DNA of 64,000 bases from positions 744,001 through 808,000 of the forward strand of contig CM054115.1 of the NCBI GenBank assembly GCA_028673005.1. Direction: 5' to 3'. A program made the position numbers and the translations under genes. The notes beneath the pieces are model-generated. The model saw only the letters and a list, made by a program, of their open reading frames with translations. It was not told the origin of the DNA and made no database searches. Source of the stretch: Tanypteryx hageni. Its lineage: Eukaryota > Arthropoda > Insecta > Odonata > Petaluridae. Numbering within the stretch: position 1 is the first letter of the stretch; the number at the start of each line of letters is the position of its first letter. Shown piece by piece: positions 25,667 to 35,396 of the stretch.

Positions 25667-26398
25667 AAGAGGAATTATACATTTCTTTGCCCAGTAATAG
25701 CTCCCGCCATTCGTTTCCCGATAATACTACGACAAAATTCAGAACTCAATTACACCAACGCATCGAATTAAAGGGTCGGTGGGTTTGGTAGAATTTCAAT
25801 ATACATGTTCTCTTCTTACGTTGAGTAACAATAACAACACTATTCGAATATGGGGTGCCGGCGGGGCCGCTGAAAAATTAAAATTAAAACCCGGGAATTA
25901 TGAAATTATCCATGATCTTGTGCGTGAAATAAAGGCGTATTAAAATATTATCATCGAAAATAGAAGAAGAGAAATGTGAGGATTTCAGCCATTTTACCAC
26001 CGAAATTTATAAGGTTGGAAAAGCTAAGCTGTCATTTTCTTCGAGGCTATCTCTCCAACTAGGATTTGATCCGAGAATTACTGACTGACGGTAATATTTC
26101 GAACCATCCTGCGAATATTTTCTTAGGATTCCCGCATCAAATGTTTATTTATTGTGATATTGTGGAATCTCAATTCGTTGGGGATACATGCGCACCACTT
26201 TTGAGGATCGCAAACATGGATACCAGGAAATATGTTTATGGGACTCAGAAAATGATTATATTTGACGCACCACATTATGTCACCGTAATGCGACGTGAAT
26301 TTGATTGTATAGAAATAGACATAAGAGACGATACGGGTGAATCTATCCCATTCGAGTTCGGGACAGCGTGCGTTAAACTTCATTTTCGTCAAATTTAA
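25663..26398 (+). pseudogene. Maverick penton-like/minor virion protein, multiple breaks
   Basis: The ATG at 25663 overlaps the integrase stop (ATGA). The N-terminus reads MKEELYISLPSNSSRHSFPDN, the opening I associate with a conserved animal Maverick protein. Frame changes occur near 25785 and around 26065-26085, and a TAA lies near 25938. The C-terminal part is clear: NHPANIFLGFPHQM, YCDIVESQFVGDTCAPLLR, then DDTGESIPFEFG and VKLHF before the stop at 26398. In the family this protein sits just before the capsid gene and is usually about 300-400 residues. I infer a penton or other structural role from position and from recalled neighbours; the exact assignment is uncertain. The next gene starts only 3 bp after its stop. 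Confidence 0.5.
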
Positions 26399-26401
26399 AC
26401 A

Positions 26402-26934
26402 ATGGTTAAGGCGGTGCGAAAATTAAAATCTACCGCAGGTTGCGACCCGTACGTGAATTATTATGAGAATCAAGCCGGTCGGGGTGTCGTCAACGTATAT
26501 AGAGGGTCTCCATATCAACGCGTACACGGCATCGGCAGTTTTTTAGGAGGGCTCTTCCGAACGGCAATGCCTCTTTTAACGAAAGGAGCCAAAGCTGTGG
26601 GGAAAGAAGCTTTTCGAACAGGTTTGAACTTGCTTGGAGATGTTGTACAAAATAAACCGCTTCGCGATTCTGTGAAAAACCGTCTCGACGAAGCAGGAGA
26701 CAACCTGAAGAGAAAGGCTGTGAAAGCAGTCGACGATCTAATGAAAGGTACAAAAGAAAACGAATTCAAAATCCGTGTCATTCTACGGCGAAACACCGAC
26801 GCGTTAAGGAGCAAAGTAATTAGGAGCGCAGGAAAAAATCGACAAAGAAAAAGGTGAAGAAAAGGAAATCGAAGACCGTGCGCCATCTTCGACGGAAACG
26901 GACTGGGAAGCATCCTATTGACATATTTGACTAA
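26402..26934 (+). pseudogene. Maverick basic minor capsid/core protein, one frameshift
   Basis: ATG at 26402. The intact frame gives 151 residues: a short head, then a glycine-rich hydrophobic segment (GIGSFLGGLFRTAMPLLTKG, about residues 40-59). An alanine/lysine amphipathic helix follows (AKAVGKEAFRTGLNLL). Past a frameshift near 26836-26850, another frame continues with a Lys/Arg-rich tail (KKKVKKRKSK, RRKRTGKHP) and ends IDIFD with TAA at 26932-26934. The layout, an amphipathic membrane-active-looking segment plus a strongly basic tail, resembles adenovirus-type minor capsid or core proteins. The role, cementing capsid and binding DNA, is inference. It lies 2 bp upstream of the capsid gene. 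Confidence 0.5.
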
Positions 26935-26936
26935 AA

Positions 26937-28239
26937 ATGTCTTTTCTACATTCACATTCTTGCGAATGCGTCAAGTCCGAACTAGATCTTTTCACGCTGC
27001 CGCCAACTCAAACCAGTATTCAATCCGGTCGATGGATTCATTACAAACCGTTATCGTCGTTCGGTGACGATTCTCCTATAGAATTCGTCGTTCCCGGTCA
27101 AGGAGACGAGTATGTCGATCTTTCACAAACACTGCTCCATGTCACGGCAAAAATAATAAAGCAAGATGGTACAGAATGATCATCAAGTCGGTCCGGTAAA
27201 TAACTTTTTGCATAGCATCTTCTCTCAAGTTGACGTGTACTTGAATCAGAAATTGATTACTCCACCGAGCAGTACTTACCCTTATAGATCGTAAAGAGAG
27301 GCGTTACTCGATTATGGTCCTGCTGCTAAGAAATCTCATTTGACAATGTCTCTTTGGTATGATGACACAGGCAGACTGATGGATAGCATCGATAATACTA
27401 CCGCCGGTTTAGTGAGGAGAAGAGAGCTGACCAAACTTAGCAAACCCATTGATATGATTGGGCCTATACATTGCGATATCTTCAACCAAGAAAAATTTCT
27501 GTTAAATGGTGTTGAGCTCCGCGTTAAGTTTATTCGATCGAGAGATACTTTCTGCTTGTTGGGGGAATCGAATTATGCAAAAATAAAAATACTTGACGCT
27601 ACCCTCATGGTGAGACGTGTTCGAATCAGTCCTACGGTATTCATTGCACATAGCAGAACTTTAGAGAAGGCGACGGCTAAATATCCTCTGACGAGAGCGG
27701 ATGTGAAAGTTCTTACAATTTCCTCTGGAATACAAAGTAAAATAATTGATAACATTTTTATAGGGCAACTACCAAAGAGGTGTATAATGGGTTTTGTAAC
27801 CAATAGGGCTTTTAATGGTGATATAACATTAAACCCGTTTAATTTTCATCGCTTTAAAATGACACATTTATCTCTCTATATCGACGGTCAACAAATACCA
27901 TCAAAACCGTTACAAACTGATTATACGGAAGATAAATTATATGTGGGTGCGTATCAAACGTTGTTCAGCGGTACGGGGATCCATTTCCTAAACGAAGGAA
28001 ATTCGATTTCGCGTGAACAATACCCACACGGATTTTGTCTTACGGCCTTCGATTGAACTCCCGACCTTTCCTCTAGTATCGGTTCGCATTGGAACTTGAC
28101 GAGACAGGGGAGCCTTCGCATGGATGTGAGATTCGCTGAATCTCTTTCGGAGACATTGAACCGTATAATATATGCCGAATTCGATAATATTATCGAAATC
28201 GATCGACATCGAAATATTCTCGTCGACTACGGGAGTTAA
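26937..28239 (+). pseudogene. F54H12.2-like Maverick capsid protein, one frameshift and two stops
   Basis: The ATG at 26937 opens with SELDLFTLPPTQTSI and DDSPIEFVVPGQGDEYVDL, the recognisable start of F54H12.2-like proteins of animal Maverick elements. A frameshift at about 27174-27178 moves the coding to the frame that continues to the end. In that frame there is a TAA at 27292-27294 and a TGA at 28054-28056. The C-terminal end is family-typical (AEFDNIIEIDRHRNILVDY). The total is about 430 codons. In this family the protein is taken to be the major capsid protein, of double-jelly-roll type in Polintons; I base that on position and recalled annotation, not on a structure visible here. It is followed by a short gap and then the 28290 gene. 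Confidence 0.5.
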
Positions 28240-28289
28240 AATATGAGTGCAATTATTGTTTTGTGTTAGTCGAGTTTCATCTACACACG

Positions 28290-28776
28290 ATGGAAAACCT
28301 CTTCGTAGATTTTCAAGCATGTGTTGATAACTTTGGAAGATACGTTTTGAAAGAAATAGCAATTGTTGATGAAAGCCTGAGTTTCTTCCAGCATTCGACC
28401 TCCTCACCCAAAACGTGTGCTAGAGAATCGCCGTGCAAGAGAAAACGAATGGTTGGAATCACACCATCGCGGTATAGATTGGAACGACGGTTGTGTGGTG
28501 TTCAACGATCTCAGAAAAGAGTTGTGTTCGATTGGCAAAAGATACGAAAAAGTATTCTCCAAAGGTCTGCAAAAATCGGAATACTTGTCGCAACTCATGT
28601 GTAGAACGGTTGACGATATAAAAAATCTCGGTTGCCCATCTCTAAAAAGTTTCACTGCTGAAACACCTCGATGTTTCCATAAAAACCACGATAAAGAAAA
28701 GAACTTTGCGTGTGCCACGTCAAACGTTTTTCAAATTGCTAATTGGTTTCATACCCATGTAAACTATGACACGTAA
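28290..28776 (+). pseudogene. Maverick-associated protein of unknown function, frameshifted
   Basis: The ATG at 28290 begins MENLFVDFQACVDNFGRYVL with a KEIAIVD motif. A frameshift between about 28390 and 28420 leads to the second frame with WLESHHRGIDWNDG, YEKVFSKGLQKSEYL, IKNLGCPSL and a Cys/His-containing end, stopping at 28776. The pattern 'VDxQxF...KEhAIV...HHGIxWxxG...VKGxEK...LGCPSL...H...CA' is one I recall from many arthropod transposon-linked proteins. Its first strand and spacing vaguely suggest an RNase H-like or exonuclease-like fold. That is a guess; no catalytic set can be confirmed. The protease ATG starts 2 bp after its stop. An 8-codon frame at 28243-28269 precedes it. Confidence 0.5.
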
Positions 28777-28778
28777 TA

Positions 28779-29280
28779 ATGAATTCTTACGAACTTAAAT
28801 CGGTGTTGAAAAACGTACAGTATTTTCAAAACAGGAGTTTATGCTTCGGATAATCTACCGTTTCGGACCGATCGACCTTGTGCGTACATCTCGAATACTG
28901 ACCCTCGTGATAAACCCGGTGAGCATTGGATATCCTTCATTAATGACGAAGATGGTCGTGGGGAATATTTCGATAGTTATGGACTGCCACCACTCATCAA
29001 GAATCACGAGAAATTCATCGCCAGAAATTCAACTATTTGGACATACAACGATTTCCCACTCCCGAGTTTCACATCCGACGTTTGTGGAGAATATTGTGTG
29101 GTGTACCTTTATTTCAGATGTTCGGGTTTTGAAAAGGAATCTATGTTAAATCAATTTGGCGATATTAGAAAGAAAAATGGTAGGATGGTTATACGTCTTT
29201 TCAACGATATTTTAAAGAATAAAAAATGCGTGCATAATAACGAACACGGTTTATCATTGTTACAGATTGTTCACAAATAG
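28779..29280 (+). pseudogene. Maverick adenovirus-type (C5) cysteine protease, one frameshift
   Basis: The ATG at 28779 is followed by about 18 codons, and a frameshift near 28831-28836 enters the main frame. The active-site layout is visible. KPGEHWISF has the catalytic His (codon 28924-28926), EYFDSYGLPP the acidic residue, and SDVCGEYCVVYL the nucleophile Cys (codon 29083-29085). The length, about 167 codons, suits the family. In the family such proteases mature virion proteins. The residue seven before the Cys, usually the oxyanion-hole Gln, reads Pro here (LPSFTSDVC), which could be a further inactivating change. A poly(A) signal follows 74 bp downstream. The call is firm; activity is unlikely. 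Confidence 0.5.
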
Positions 29281-29353
29281 TCGGCAAATCTTATTTAATG
29301 TGAAATTTTTTGATTAATTCTTTTTAAAAAAATCTTGTAATTATCAACACCAA

Positions 29354-29359
29354 ATAAAA
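29354..29359 (+). promoter_or_regulatory. Candidate poly(A) signal AATAAA after the protease gene
   Basis: A canonical AATAAA hexamer lies 74 bp after the protease stop, in AT-rich DNA. It could end a transcript spanning the compact gene block. Chance occurrence in such AT-rich sequence is quite possible. Confidence 0.5.
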
Positions 29360-29675
29360 GATTTTATAAAAATACACTATAAATGGGGTTTATTTCATAA
29401 TATGATACGTCCATTTTTAACATATTAATTGCCATGCTAATATATAAGTTATTTAGGATATAGAAAGAAAGGAAGAAACTTGTCCATAGTGAAAATTTTC
29501 ACACCATAGTTGAGGTGAAAGTCACTACACCTAGCTTATCAGTCAAACAATCTAAATTACTCGACACTTTCGAATTCCTAAAATATCCTGTTGGAGGGTG
29601 CTATTTTCCGTCACAGCCATTCTCTTACGAGCAGTGCTAGAAGCAACACCACCACTCGTCACATCGAATCCTAGA

Positions 29676-30531
29676 ATGCAGAATTCTGAAAGGTTTTACC
29701 CGTACTCGTCATCAAAGCTCGGTAAACCTAGCAAAATTACACTGAAGTGCATCGATTACCATCATGGTACGCAGAAGAAGATTGTCGAGAAGAGCGGGGG
29801 CGAACCATCCAACAAACATAGTTCTACGGGCGTCACACGTGATGGAGAAAACCGCCTCTCCGGTGAGAAAATGTCCATCGTGATGGGTACGTCGTACGAT
29901 CTCAACCCGTCTGGCGTAAAAAAGATTTGCGTCGGATTGGACTATCCAAATGATTTCCACCCAACCGTGTTCATCGGCAAGAACGGCTGCGCCGGCGTGT
30001 GCCTCCAACCTACCCAGTGGAGTACGATATTGGCATCGAAAGAGTTGGTAGATTCTTTCTTAAACGCCGACTTGGGATCGCAAGCCGACGATGTTCGTTT
30101 AGATGGGATAGTGTTAAGTTTCCACGAACTATACGGTGAAAAAGTTATAAAACTAGTCAAAGATGGAAAATATTGTGTGGATGGGCCCATCTACGTGGGC
30201 TGGTTTGTTTCGTGTGAGCGACTGCGTTGAATACGCGATAGAACAGTGCGCCGCTTGGTATGAGTCGTCTGCGCACAATACTTTGGACTCTATACAATAC
30301 CAATTAAAAGAAAATGTAATGTACAATTGCTGTGGGTGCAAAGGTGCTGTACCCGAACATACTTGTGAATTGTTTCAAAGTTTCCAAGACAAACTTAGTA
30401 AAATGTGCAGTTTAAAAGGTTATTTCTCCGAAACAGTTTATGAAAACGGTTTTAATACCAAAAGATTCTTCCTTGAAATTATGGCATTTTATAAAAACCA
30501 ATGTATAAATCATGAAACGAAACTGTGTTAA
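29676..30531 (+). pseudogene. Maverick-associated protein, possibly ssDNA-binding (PC4-like), frameshifted
   Basis: The first frame, from the ATG at 29676, has a low-complexity hydrophilic head. A module VKKICVGLDYPNDFHPTVFI, GKNGCAGVCLQPTQW follows, then LSFHELYGEKVIKLVKDGK. A frameshift near 30180-30200 enters a frame beginning around GPSTWAGLFRVSDCVEYAIE and running to TAA at 30531, with a cysteine cluster (YNCCGCKGAVPEHTC). The strand-strand-'hxLxxxQW' pattern is reminiscent of the PC4/ssDNA-binding fold and of an unnamed protein in arthropod Maverick elements. I do not assign a function. It lies 396 bp after the protease and carries its own long C-terminal helix region. Confidence 0.5.
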
Positions 30532-30659
30532 CAAGATGCAAATGAAATATTTGTCAAAAAATCTGTTTTTTAATTTAATGATATATTTATTACCACCCTT
30601 ATTCCATTCTATGATTATTATCCTCTCATGCAAAATTTCATAAGTTAATTATATATATT

Positions 30660-30835
30660 GTTAAAATATAACGATAAAGGTTTCAATAATGGTGATATAA
30701 TAATAATAATAAAATTAATATTACGATAAAACTTTTCAAATAAGCGTGATTACTGAAGGATGGTACAAATAATAATAATGGAATGAATATTACGATAAAA
30801 GTTTTCAAATAAGTGTGATTATTGAGAGGGTGGTG
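30660..30835 (+). repeat. Degenerate tandem repeat, about 70-bp unit
   Basis: The motifs ATTACGATAAAACTTTTCAA plus ATAAGCGTGATTACTGA (near 30719-30760) and ATTACGATAAAAGTTTTCAA plus ATAAGTGTGATTATTGA (near 30789-30826) are two copies about 70 bp apart. A third, poorer copy starts near 30667. ATA/ATT-rich spacers separate them. No function is evident. Confidence 0.5.
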
Positions 30836-30839
30836 TGCA

Positions 30840-31341
30840 AAGTGGTTATCGTGGCGAAACCCCGTCAAAGAGAAAGTCCCTCTTCAAACGCTGCGGAGCG
30901 ACCGGGATTTCGTCGGTCTGACGAGGATCGTCCTGCGGAGAGGACACTTCTAGACTAGAAGTGTATGCACCTTCTGTGCTTTCGCTCATTGCATCAGAGG
31001 TGGCGCCGAAACCTCGACATCGGTAGTCGGGGTGGTGGACATAATTACGAAGAATTCAGGCTCCGTCGCGGCGCCAGTTGGGAGAATTTGGTTTTCAACC
31101 CCCGTTCGCGAATTGACATCACATGGAGGGGGCGGTTGTGGAGGGAGTATTCGCTACGCTTCACACTCGAGGTATAGCTAGGACCAGACTGCGGCTTGCG
31201 ACGTTAGAGGGGCGGGGAGGTGGGGGAAGGATATAGTTCGGTTCAACACCTCACACCCTTAATGTACGCGGGACCAGCCTGTGGCTTGTGACGTTTCGGT
31301 CACGTGACCGATGGGGAGAGGGAGTAGTAAGCAAACCTCTT
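30840..31341. other. GC-richer region left of the P element; possible degenerate element ends
   Basis: This stretch is clearly GC-richer than its surroundings and has no convincing gene. Two segments about 90 bp apart resemble each other and the P-element terminus: GACCAGACTGCGGCTTGCGACG near 31183 and GACCAGCCTGTGGCTTGTGACG near 31272. TGGCGCCGAAACC near 31000 resembles an LTR primer-binding site, but no LTRs flank it. GGTATAGC, the P-element target duplication, also occurs at 31171-31178. Confidence 0.5.
31297..31310. promoter_or_regulatory. 14-bp palindrome containing an E-box (CACGTG)
   Basis: CGGTCACGTGACCG is a perfect 14-bp palindrome centred on CACGTG, 40 bp outside the P element's left end. 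It could bind bHLH factors, but no gene start is visible nearby. Confidence 0.5.
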
Positions 31342-31349
31342 GGTATAGC

Positions 31350-31400
31350 CAAGGCCGTCTCGAAATACAGGCCTGCTACTAGGATTTGTGACGTCACGCG
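31350..31400 (+). repeat. P element left terminal inverted repeat
   Basis: It begins CAAGGCCGTCTCGAAATACA and includes TGACGTCA near its inner end. It pairs with the right TIR at about 34750-34808. A preceding GTATAGC is the target-site duplication. Confidence 0.5.
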
Positions 31401-31455
31401 AATGATCTGACTAAGCGGGAATTTAGCGGCACGATCATCCAAATATACATATTCT

Positions 31456-31497
31456 AGCGTTTATCACAACATATACGTATATATTGTGATAAACGCT
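31456..31497. repeat. 42-bp near-perfect palindrome inside the P element
   Basis: The arms AGCGTTTATCACAA and TTGTGATAAACGCT flank an internal ATATAC/GTATAT palindrome; only one base pair (C against A) fails. It lies 100 bp inside the left end, between the TIR and the end of the transposase gene, where internal inverted repeats of P elements are often found. Confidence 0.5.
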
Positions 31498-31569
31498 GAA
31501 ATTTACCAAAGTCTTTAATTATTTTCAGAACACAGGATAAAAACTGATTAATAATTTCGTAAATAAAAA

Positions 31570-34356
31570 TCACAAAAATAAGCAATGAGTGTACTTACGT
31601 TTAGTGCCACTCTTTTCCCTCTTTATTGCGTCAGTTTTATTTTTACAATAGTTATTTATTAAAATATTGCTCATGGTTTCAACACAAATTTTTACCAGTT
31701 TTTTAATTGGCACTCCACAACTACAAACACTTGACATATCTAGGCACATATTTTCCATTTTGAACATCGACAAATTTACCAAATTTTTTTTTTATTGTTA
31801 CAATCAATAAATTTCGTTTCGTATTCCTCACTTATTAACAATGCAAAAACACCAAATGTAATAAGACAAATATCCACAACAAATTTCGAAGGCCACATTA
31901 GCCCTCCTCCGTCTAAAAACTCCAAATATTCGGAATATCCCTCACATTGCATCTCTACAACCATTTCTCTATCAATGCAGAACACTGATTTGCATTCACA
32001 ACAATTAATTTTCTTCTTTATCTGTTTGGAAACATAACCAGCTATGAACACCATCACTTGCACTGAGTCCTCAGATGGTGTGTCACCCTCTTTCATAAGA
32101 ATATCAGAAAAAAATCTGGAAATTCTTCATCATTTAGATCATCAGAGCACTGAACCAAAAATGTTTTTAATGGTAACTCACCAAGCATAGCAGATTTCAT
32201 TTATAGAATACTAATGATTTTCATTTTTTTTCAGTTTCTAATACTTGCTTAATACCAACATTATAGTTCCCACCATTCATGCTGCGATATTGGCCAAACC
32301 TGGATTCCAGCTGATCGGTCTGGAATTTCCCCAATAGAACATATTTAGCAGGAAAATTAAGAAGCAAATGGCAGGAGATATCTATCAAACATTGGCTGGT
32401 ATTCCTCAGTGCTATATATGTACCATTAGACAATTTTCCAAGACAAGAGGATCCCAGACGGGATTCCTTGGCATGCCACTCATCTAACCACAAACAAAAC
32501 TTTTTAAGAAATTCTAAACTTGAATCATCAACACTGTGAATTGGATGGCAAAATGTTTCTCTTAAGTGAACACCTTTGAAAGGATGTTTGACATTCACTA
32601 TTTTCCACCAGCGCAATATAATCTCCATAAAGCTTTTTGTTTCAAGGAAACCATCTCCAAATTCACTTGAAAAATGTTCCAAAGCAGCAATATTCTTTTC
32701 ATCAAAAAACTTAACTGCAGCATTTACATTCTGCCTTTCCAAAGGGGATGGATATAAAACTTTCCGAGATAAGGCAGGAGCAGTTTTTATATTTTCACCC
32801 AACTCTTTATTATAAATCATTTTTAGATGTTGCACAGTTGGCTTCAATAACTGAGTGGCATCATTAAAAGATGGAACATAAAATGTTTGATTTGTTTTCC
32901 ACTGATTAAGCCAGTTATTTCTAATCGATTTCAAAAGGTGGACAGTGTCAAATACAATGAATACCTTATGATCCTTATCCATAGGATTTACAAAACTTGT
33001 ACCTAAAGTCCCTCCACACAACATCTGAAACATGGTTCTATTTACTCTATTATTATCTGAGATTAATGATACAATTCTATAACCAATCTTGCCCACAATC
33101 TGCAACACTTCTGTTACCAATTCCTTTAAATGGTGTGCTGTAAGTTTTTTTACAGGATAAACAGCTATTACATCCTTATTTTTAGAGAGCACAGATGACA
33201 GCATAAAGCACTGAAATGTTGTTTGCTTCACGTTGATTGTCAGATGCTTTGCCCAAAACTTTCCCTCCAACATAAGACAGGCCTGGCTTCACATAAATTT
33301 CATCTAGCATGATGGAGATAAGGTTCTCACTAGCATCAAGCAGTTTGAATTTTTCAGATAAATAACTTACATGTGCATTGTTTTTCCCAACTTTTCCAAC
33401 CCCCAAGTTTGAACCCAATTGTCTCATGTAAGAAACAGATGGAAGAAGAATGACTTTTGACTGGCAGATAACGTTGTAAGCAGCTGGATAACAAAAATAA
33501 ACAGTGCAGCACCAGACTAAAAAAGGGGAAGAATATTTCGGCTTTTTAGAATTTAAAAGCTGCAATTGTTCTATACCAAATTTTAAATTGGAATTTTTAT
33601 CTAAAACTCTTCCACAGATGAAATTAATAACTGTAAAGCCATTTCAATCTTTGTAGATGCATCATTAAGTTCATGTGAAAATAAATGACTTAGCAAAGAC
33701 TCAAGTTTTGTCCGCCTATCACATAAGGAAGATTTCCCCAAAACCCAGTCTAATTTCATTTTAGGCAGACGAACATTATTATGCCAAACAGATACACTTA
33801 AATCATGAAAAACTTTAACACTTAAAATTATTTTAGGATAATCAACGAAACACATTTTTCCTAAAATTAAGCAATCACTTTCATTAAGGACTAACCAACC
33901 TGAAGTTAAACGCATTTTATAGCCATTCTGTAAACATGCAAATGACTTAATGGTGTCTTCTTCACACCACTGGCTAAATTTCCTTTCTTCAGCCAGTTTT
34001 GCTTCAGCTACCCTGTCTTCTGGGCGTCGTCTGGGTTGACTTGGTTCTGAAGATAAATATGATGGCTGACCTTCGAAAATTGTAGGGTAAGCATCATTCT
34101 TCAAAGCTAAGTGTTTCCTAGGAACAACAAGCTCACTGCCGTCATCCCGTTTCATCCTGTCTTCGCGAATAACAAAGTTCTCCGAAAAATGTTTTACACA
34201 AACAACAGCTGTGTTACTAGGACTGAAGTCCTTTCTATGGATGTTGTGTAACCACTTGGCTCTTCGCACTGGATCTTTCGGAAAAGAGAAGCAAGGAGTA
34301 TAAGCCTGTCCATCATAGTTAGACTTACATCCAGGCACACAGCATTTCCTTCCCAT
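31570..34356 (-). pseudogene. THAP9/P-element-like transposase, several frameshifts
   Basis: Reading leftward from the ATG at 34356: residues 1-90 form a THAP C2CH zinc finger (C5/C6, C10, Trp 35, C53, H56; later an AYPTIF motif), followed by a hydrophilic linker. A frameshift near 33601 leads to a frame with LPSVSYMRQLGSNLG and LDEIYVKPGLSYVGGKV. A second shift near 33230-33250 enters the longest frame (350 codons), with LISDNNRVNRTMFQML and VFIVFDTVHLLKSIRNNW, typical of the RNase H-like core. A third, near 32221-32096, leads to a frame with VMVFIAGYVSKQIKKKINCC, and a last shift at the T-run around 31785 leads to the C-terminal tail ending at 31570. The protein would cut and join element ends. 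Multiple breaks make it inactive. Confidence 0.5.
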
Positions 34357-34749
34357 ATGAAATTTTGAGCAAATACTACATTATTCTTTTTCAACTCTTA
34401 AATGTCCTTAAAAATATTACATTAAGCATATATAATATACATTACATTAATCATATTCTAATTATATTATGCATCCACGCAAAAATCAAAAAGAGAAACA
34501 TCTAGTCAACGGAATCTAATTCAAATAATATTAACTTTAATTACTTACCGTTCAGTATTTATTCCTTAATTGTAATTCTTCTCGAACTGGTGTCCAATAT
34601 GGATCCAAAAACAGGAACAACTTACAACTTTTCACAGTAAACCACCAAAATTACCTTAAACACACCACTTAGCTACACGCGTTCTCCTTCAAAAGACTTC
34701 GAAAGCATTGGCGAAACAAATGCGAGTCTACTTGCGTTCAGATTTCTCT

Positions 34750-34808
34750 CGTGACGTCAGCGGGCTTTTGAGCCGCCAGTGGCAGGTCTGTACTTCGAGA
34801 CGGCCTTG
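34750..34808 (-). repeat. P element right terminal inverted repeat
   Basis: Reverse-complement match to the left TIR, ending CGAGACGGCCTTG. It holds CGTGACGTCAGCG inside. Compared with the left end it has about 9-10 extra bases between the outer block and the TGACGTCA palindrome. Confidence 0.5.
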
Positions 34809-34815
34809 GTATAGC

Positions 34816-35396
34816 TCCCCCACCCCTCTCCCCTCTGGTAAAATTAATTCTAATAATCATAGTTCCAGTTTTCGACATCCGAGGGCGCTACAAGTTTAAT
34901 TTCAAGATGGATACCTTCGAGGGCACTATAGTATGTTTCTCGTCTTATGAAGCTTGACCTTCACATAGCAAGTAGCCTATGAGAACCTTTTCCCTCTCCC
35001 CTTCTTCCCTTTTCCCTCTCCCACGTCACCCGCGGCTTTCGAAATGCATAGAAAAACCTAACAGCATTGCCAGATATCCGCTCTTGAAATGATCTGCTTG
35101 CGAATGAAAGGCGACGCGTCGCAGATAAACTTACGGTCATTGTTTATTACTACCGGCCATTTTCCATTGCGTTAAAATATTTCCAATCCTTCTTTTTAAT
35201 CAGGGCTTAGGACCTGCAATGGCGAAGTTAAAAATATTTTTTTGATTTTCATTGTTTTTGTAATTTTTTTCTCATCATTGCAATATTTTCTACCTACATT
35301 ATACTACTATTTATATAAAATTTTATTTACATTCACCTGTCGTTGTTTTAAAAGGTATCCTTGATGTCTGATTCATCGCTGAAGTCAGTGTCACTG
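34816..35396. other. No gene seen; presumed flank of the DD82E element
   Basis: AT-rich DNA with a pyrimidine-rich stretch (34984-35022). No TIR of the neighbouring transposase could be matched across it. ACCTGTCGTTGTTTTAAAAG just beyond the transposase stop may be its 3' noncoding part. Confidence 0.5.

Larger units (their letters stand above)
23880..30540 (+). mobile_element. Decayed Maverick/Polinton-type virus-like element (structural half)
   Basis: A run of same-strand, closely spaced or overlapping genes matches the Maverick/Polinton repertoire. It holds a retroviral-type integrase with chromodomain, a penton-like protein, a basic amphipathic minor capsid/core protein, an F54H12.2-like capsid protein and an adenovirus-type cysteine protease, plus three unassigned proteins. 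Most genes carry frameshifts or stops, so the copy is dead. No protein-primed DNA polymerase B and no FtsK/HerA packaging ATPase was found in the window, and no long terminal inverted repeat could be identified. The element is therefore truncated, rearranged or a reduced relative. The purine tract abuts its left side. Limits given are the outer recognisable coding sequences. Confidence 0.5.
31350..34808 (-). mobile_element. P-element/THAP superfamily DNA transposon with TIRs and target duplication
   Basis: Terminal inverted repeats match for about 50 bp with changes. The left end reads CAAGGCCGTCTCGAAATACA from 31350. The right end, read inward on the - strand, is CAAGGCCGTCTCGAAGTACA from 34808. 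Both ends then contain CCTGC(C/T)ACT and a TGACGTCA palindrome (left 31389-31396, right near 34752-34759). The flanks are a direct repeat, GTATAGC at 31343-31349 and 34809-34815. It extends to the 8 bp GGTATAGC if the right end is placed one base earlier; 8-bp duplications are typical of P elements. The 3459-bp element encodes one THAP transposase on the - strand, now broken. Confidence 0.5.

Noticed and set aside
31000..31012. TGGCGCCGAAACC as an LTR-retrotransposon primer-binding site
   Set aside because: No LTR pair, polypurine tract or gag/pol sequence is found around it.
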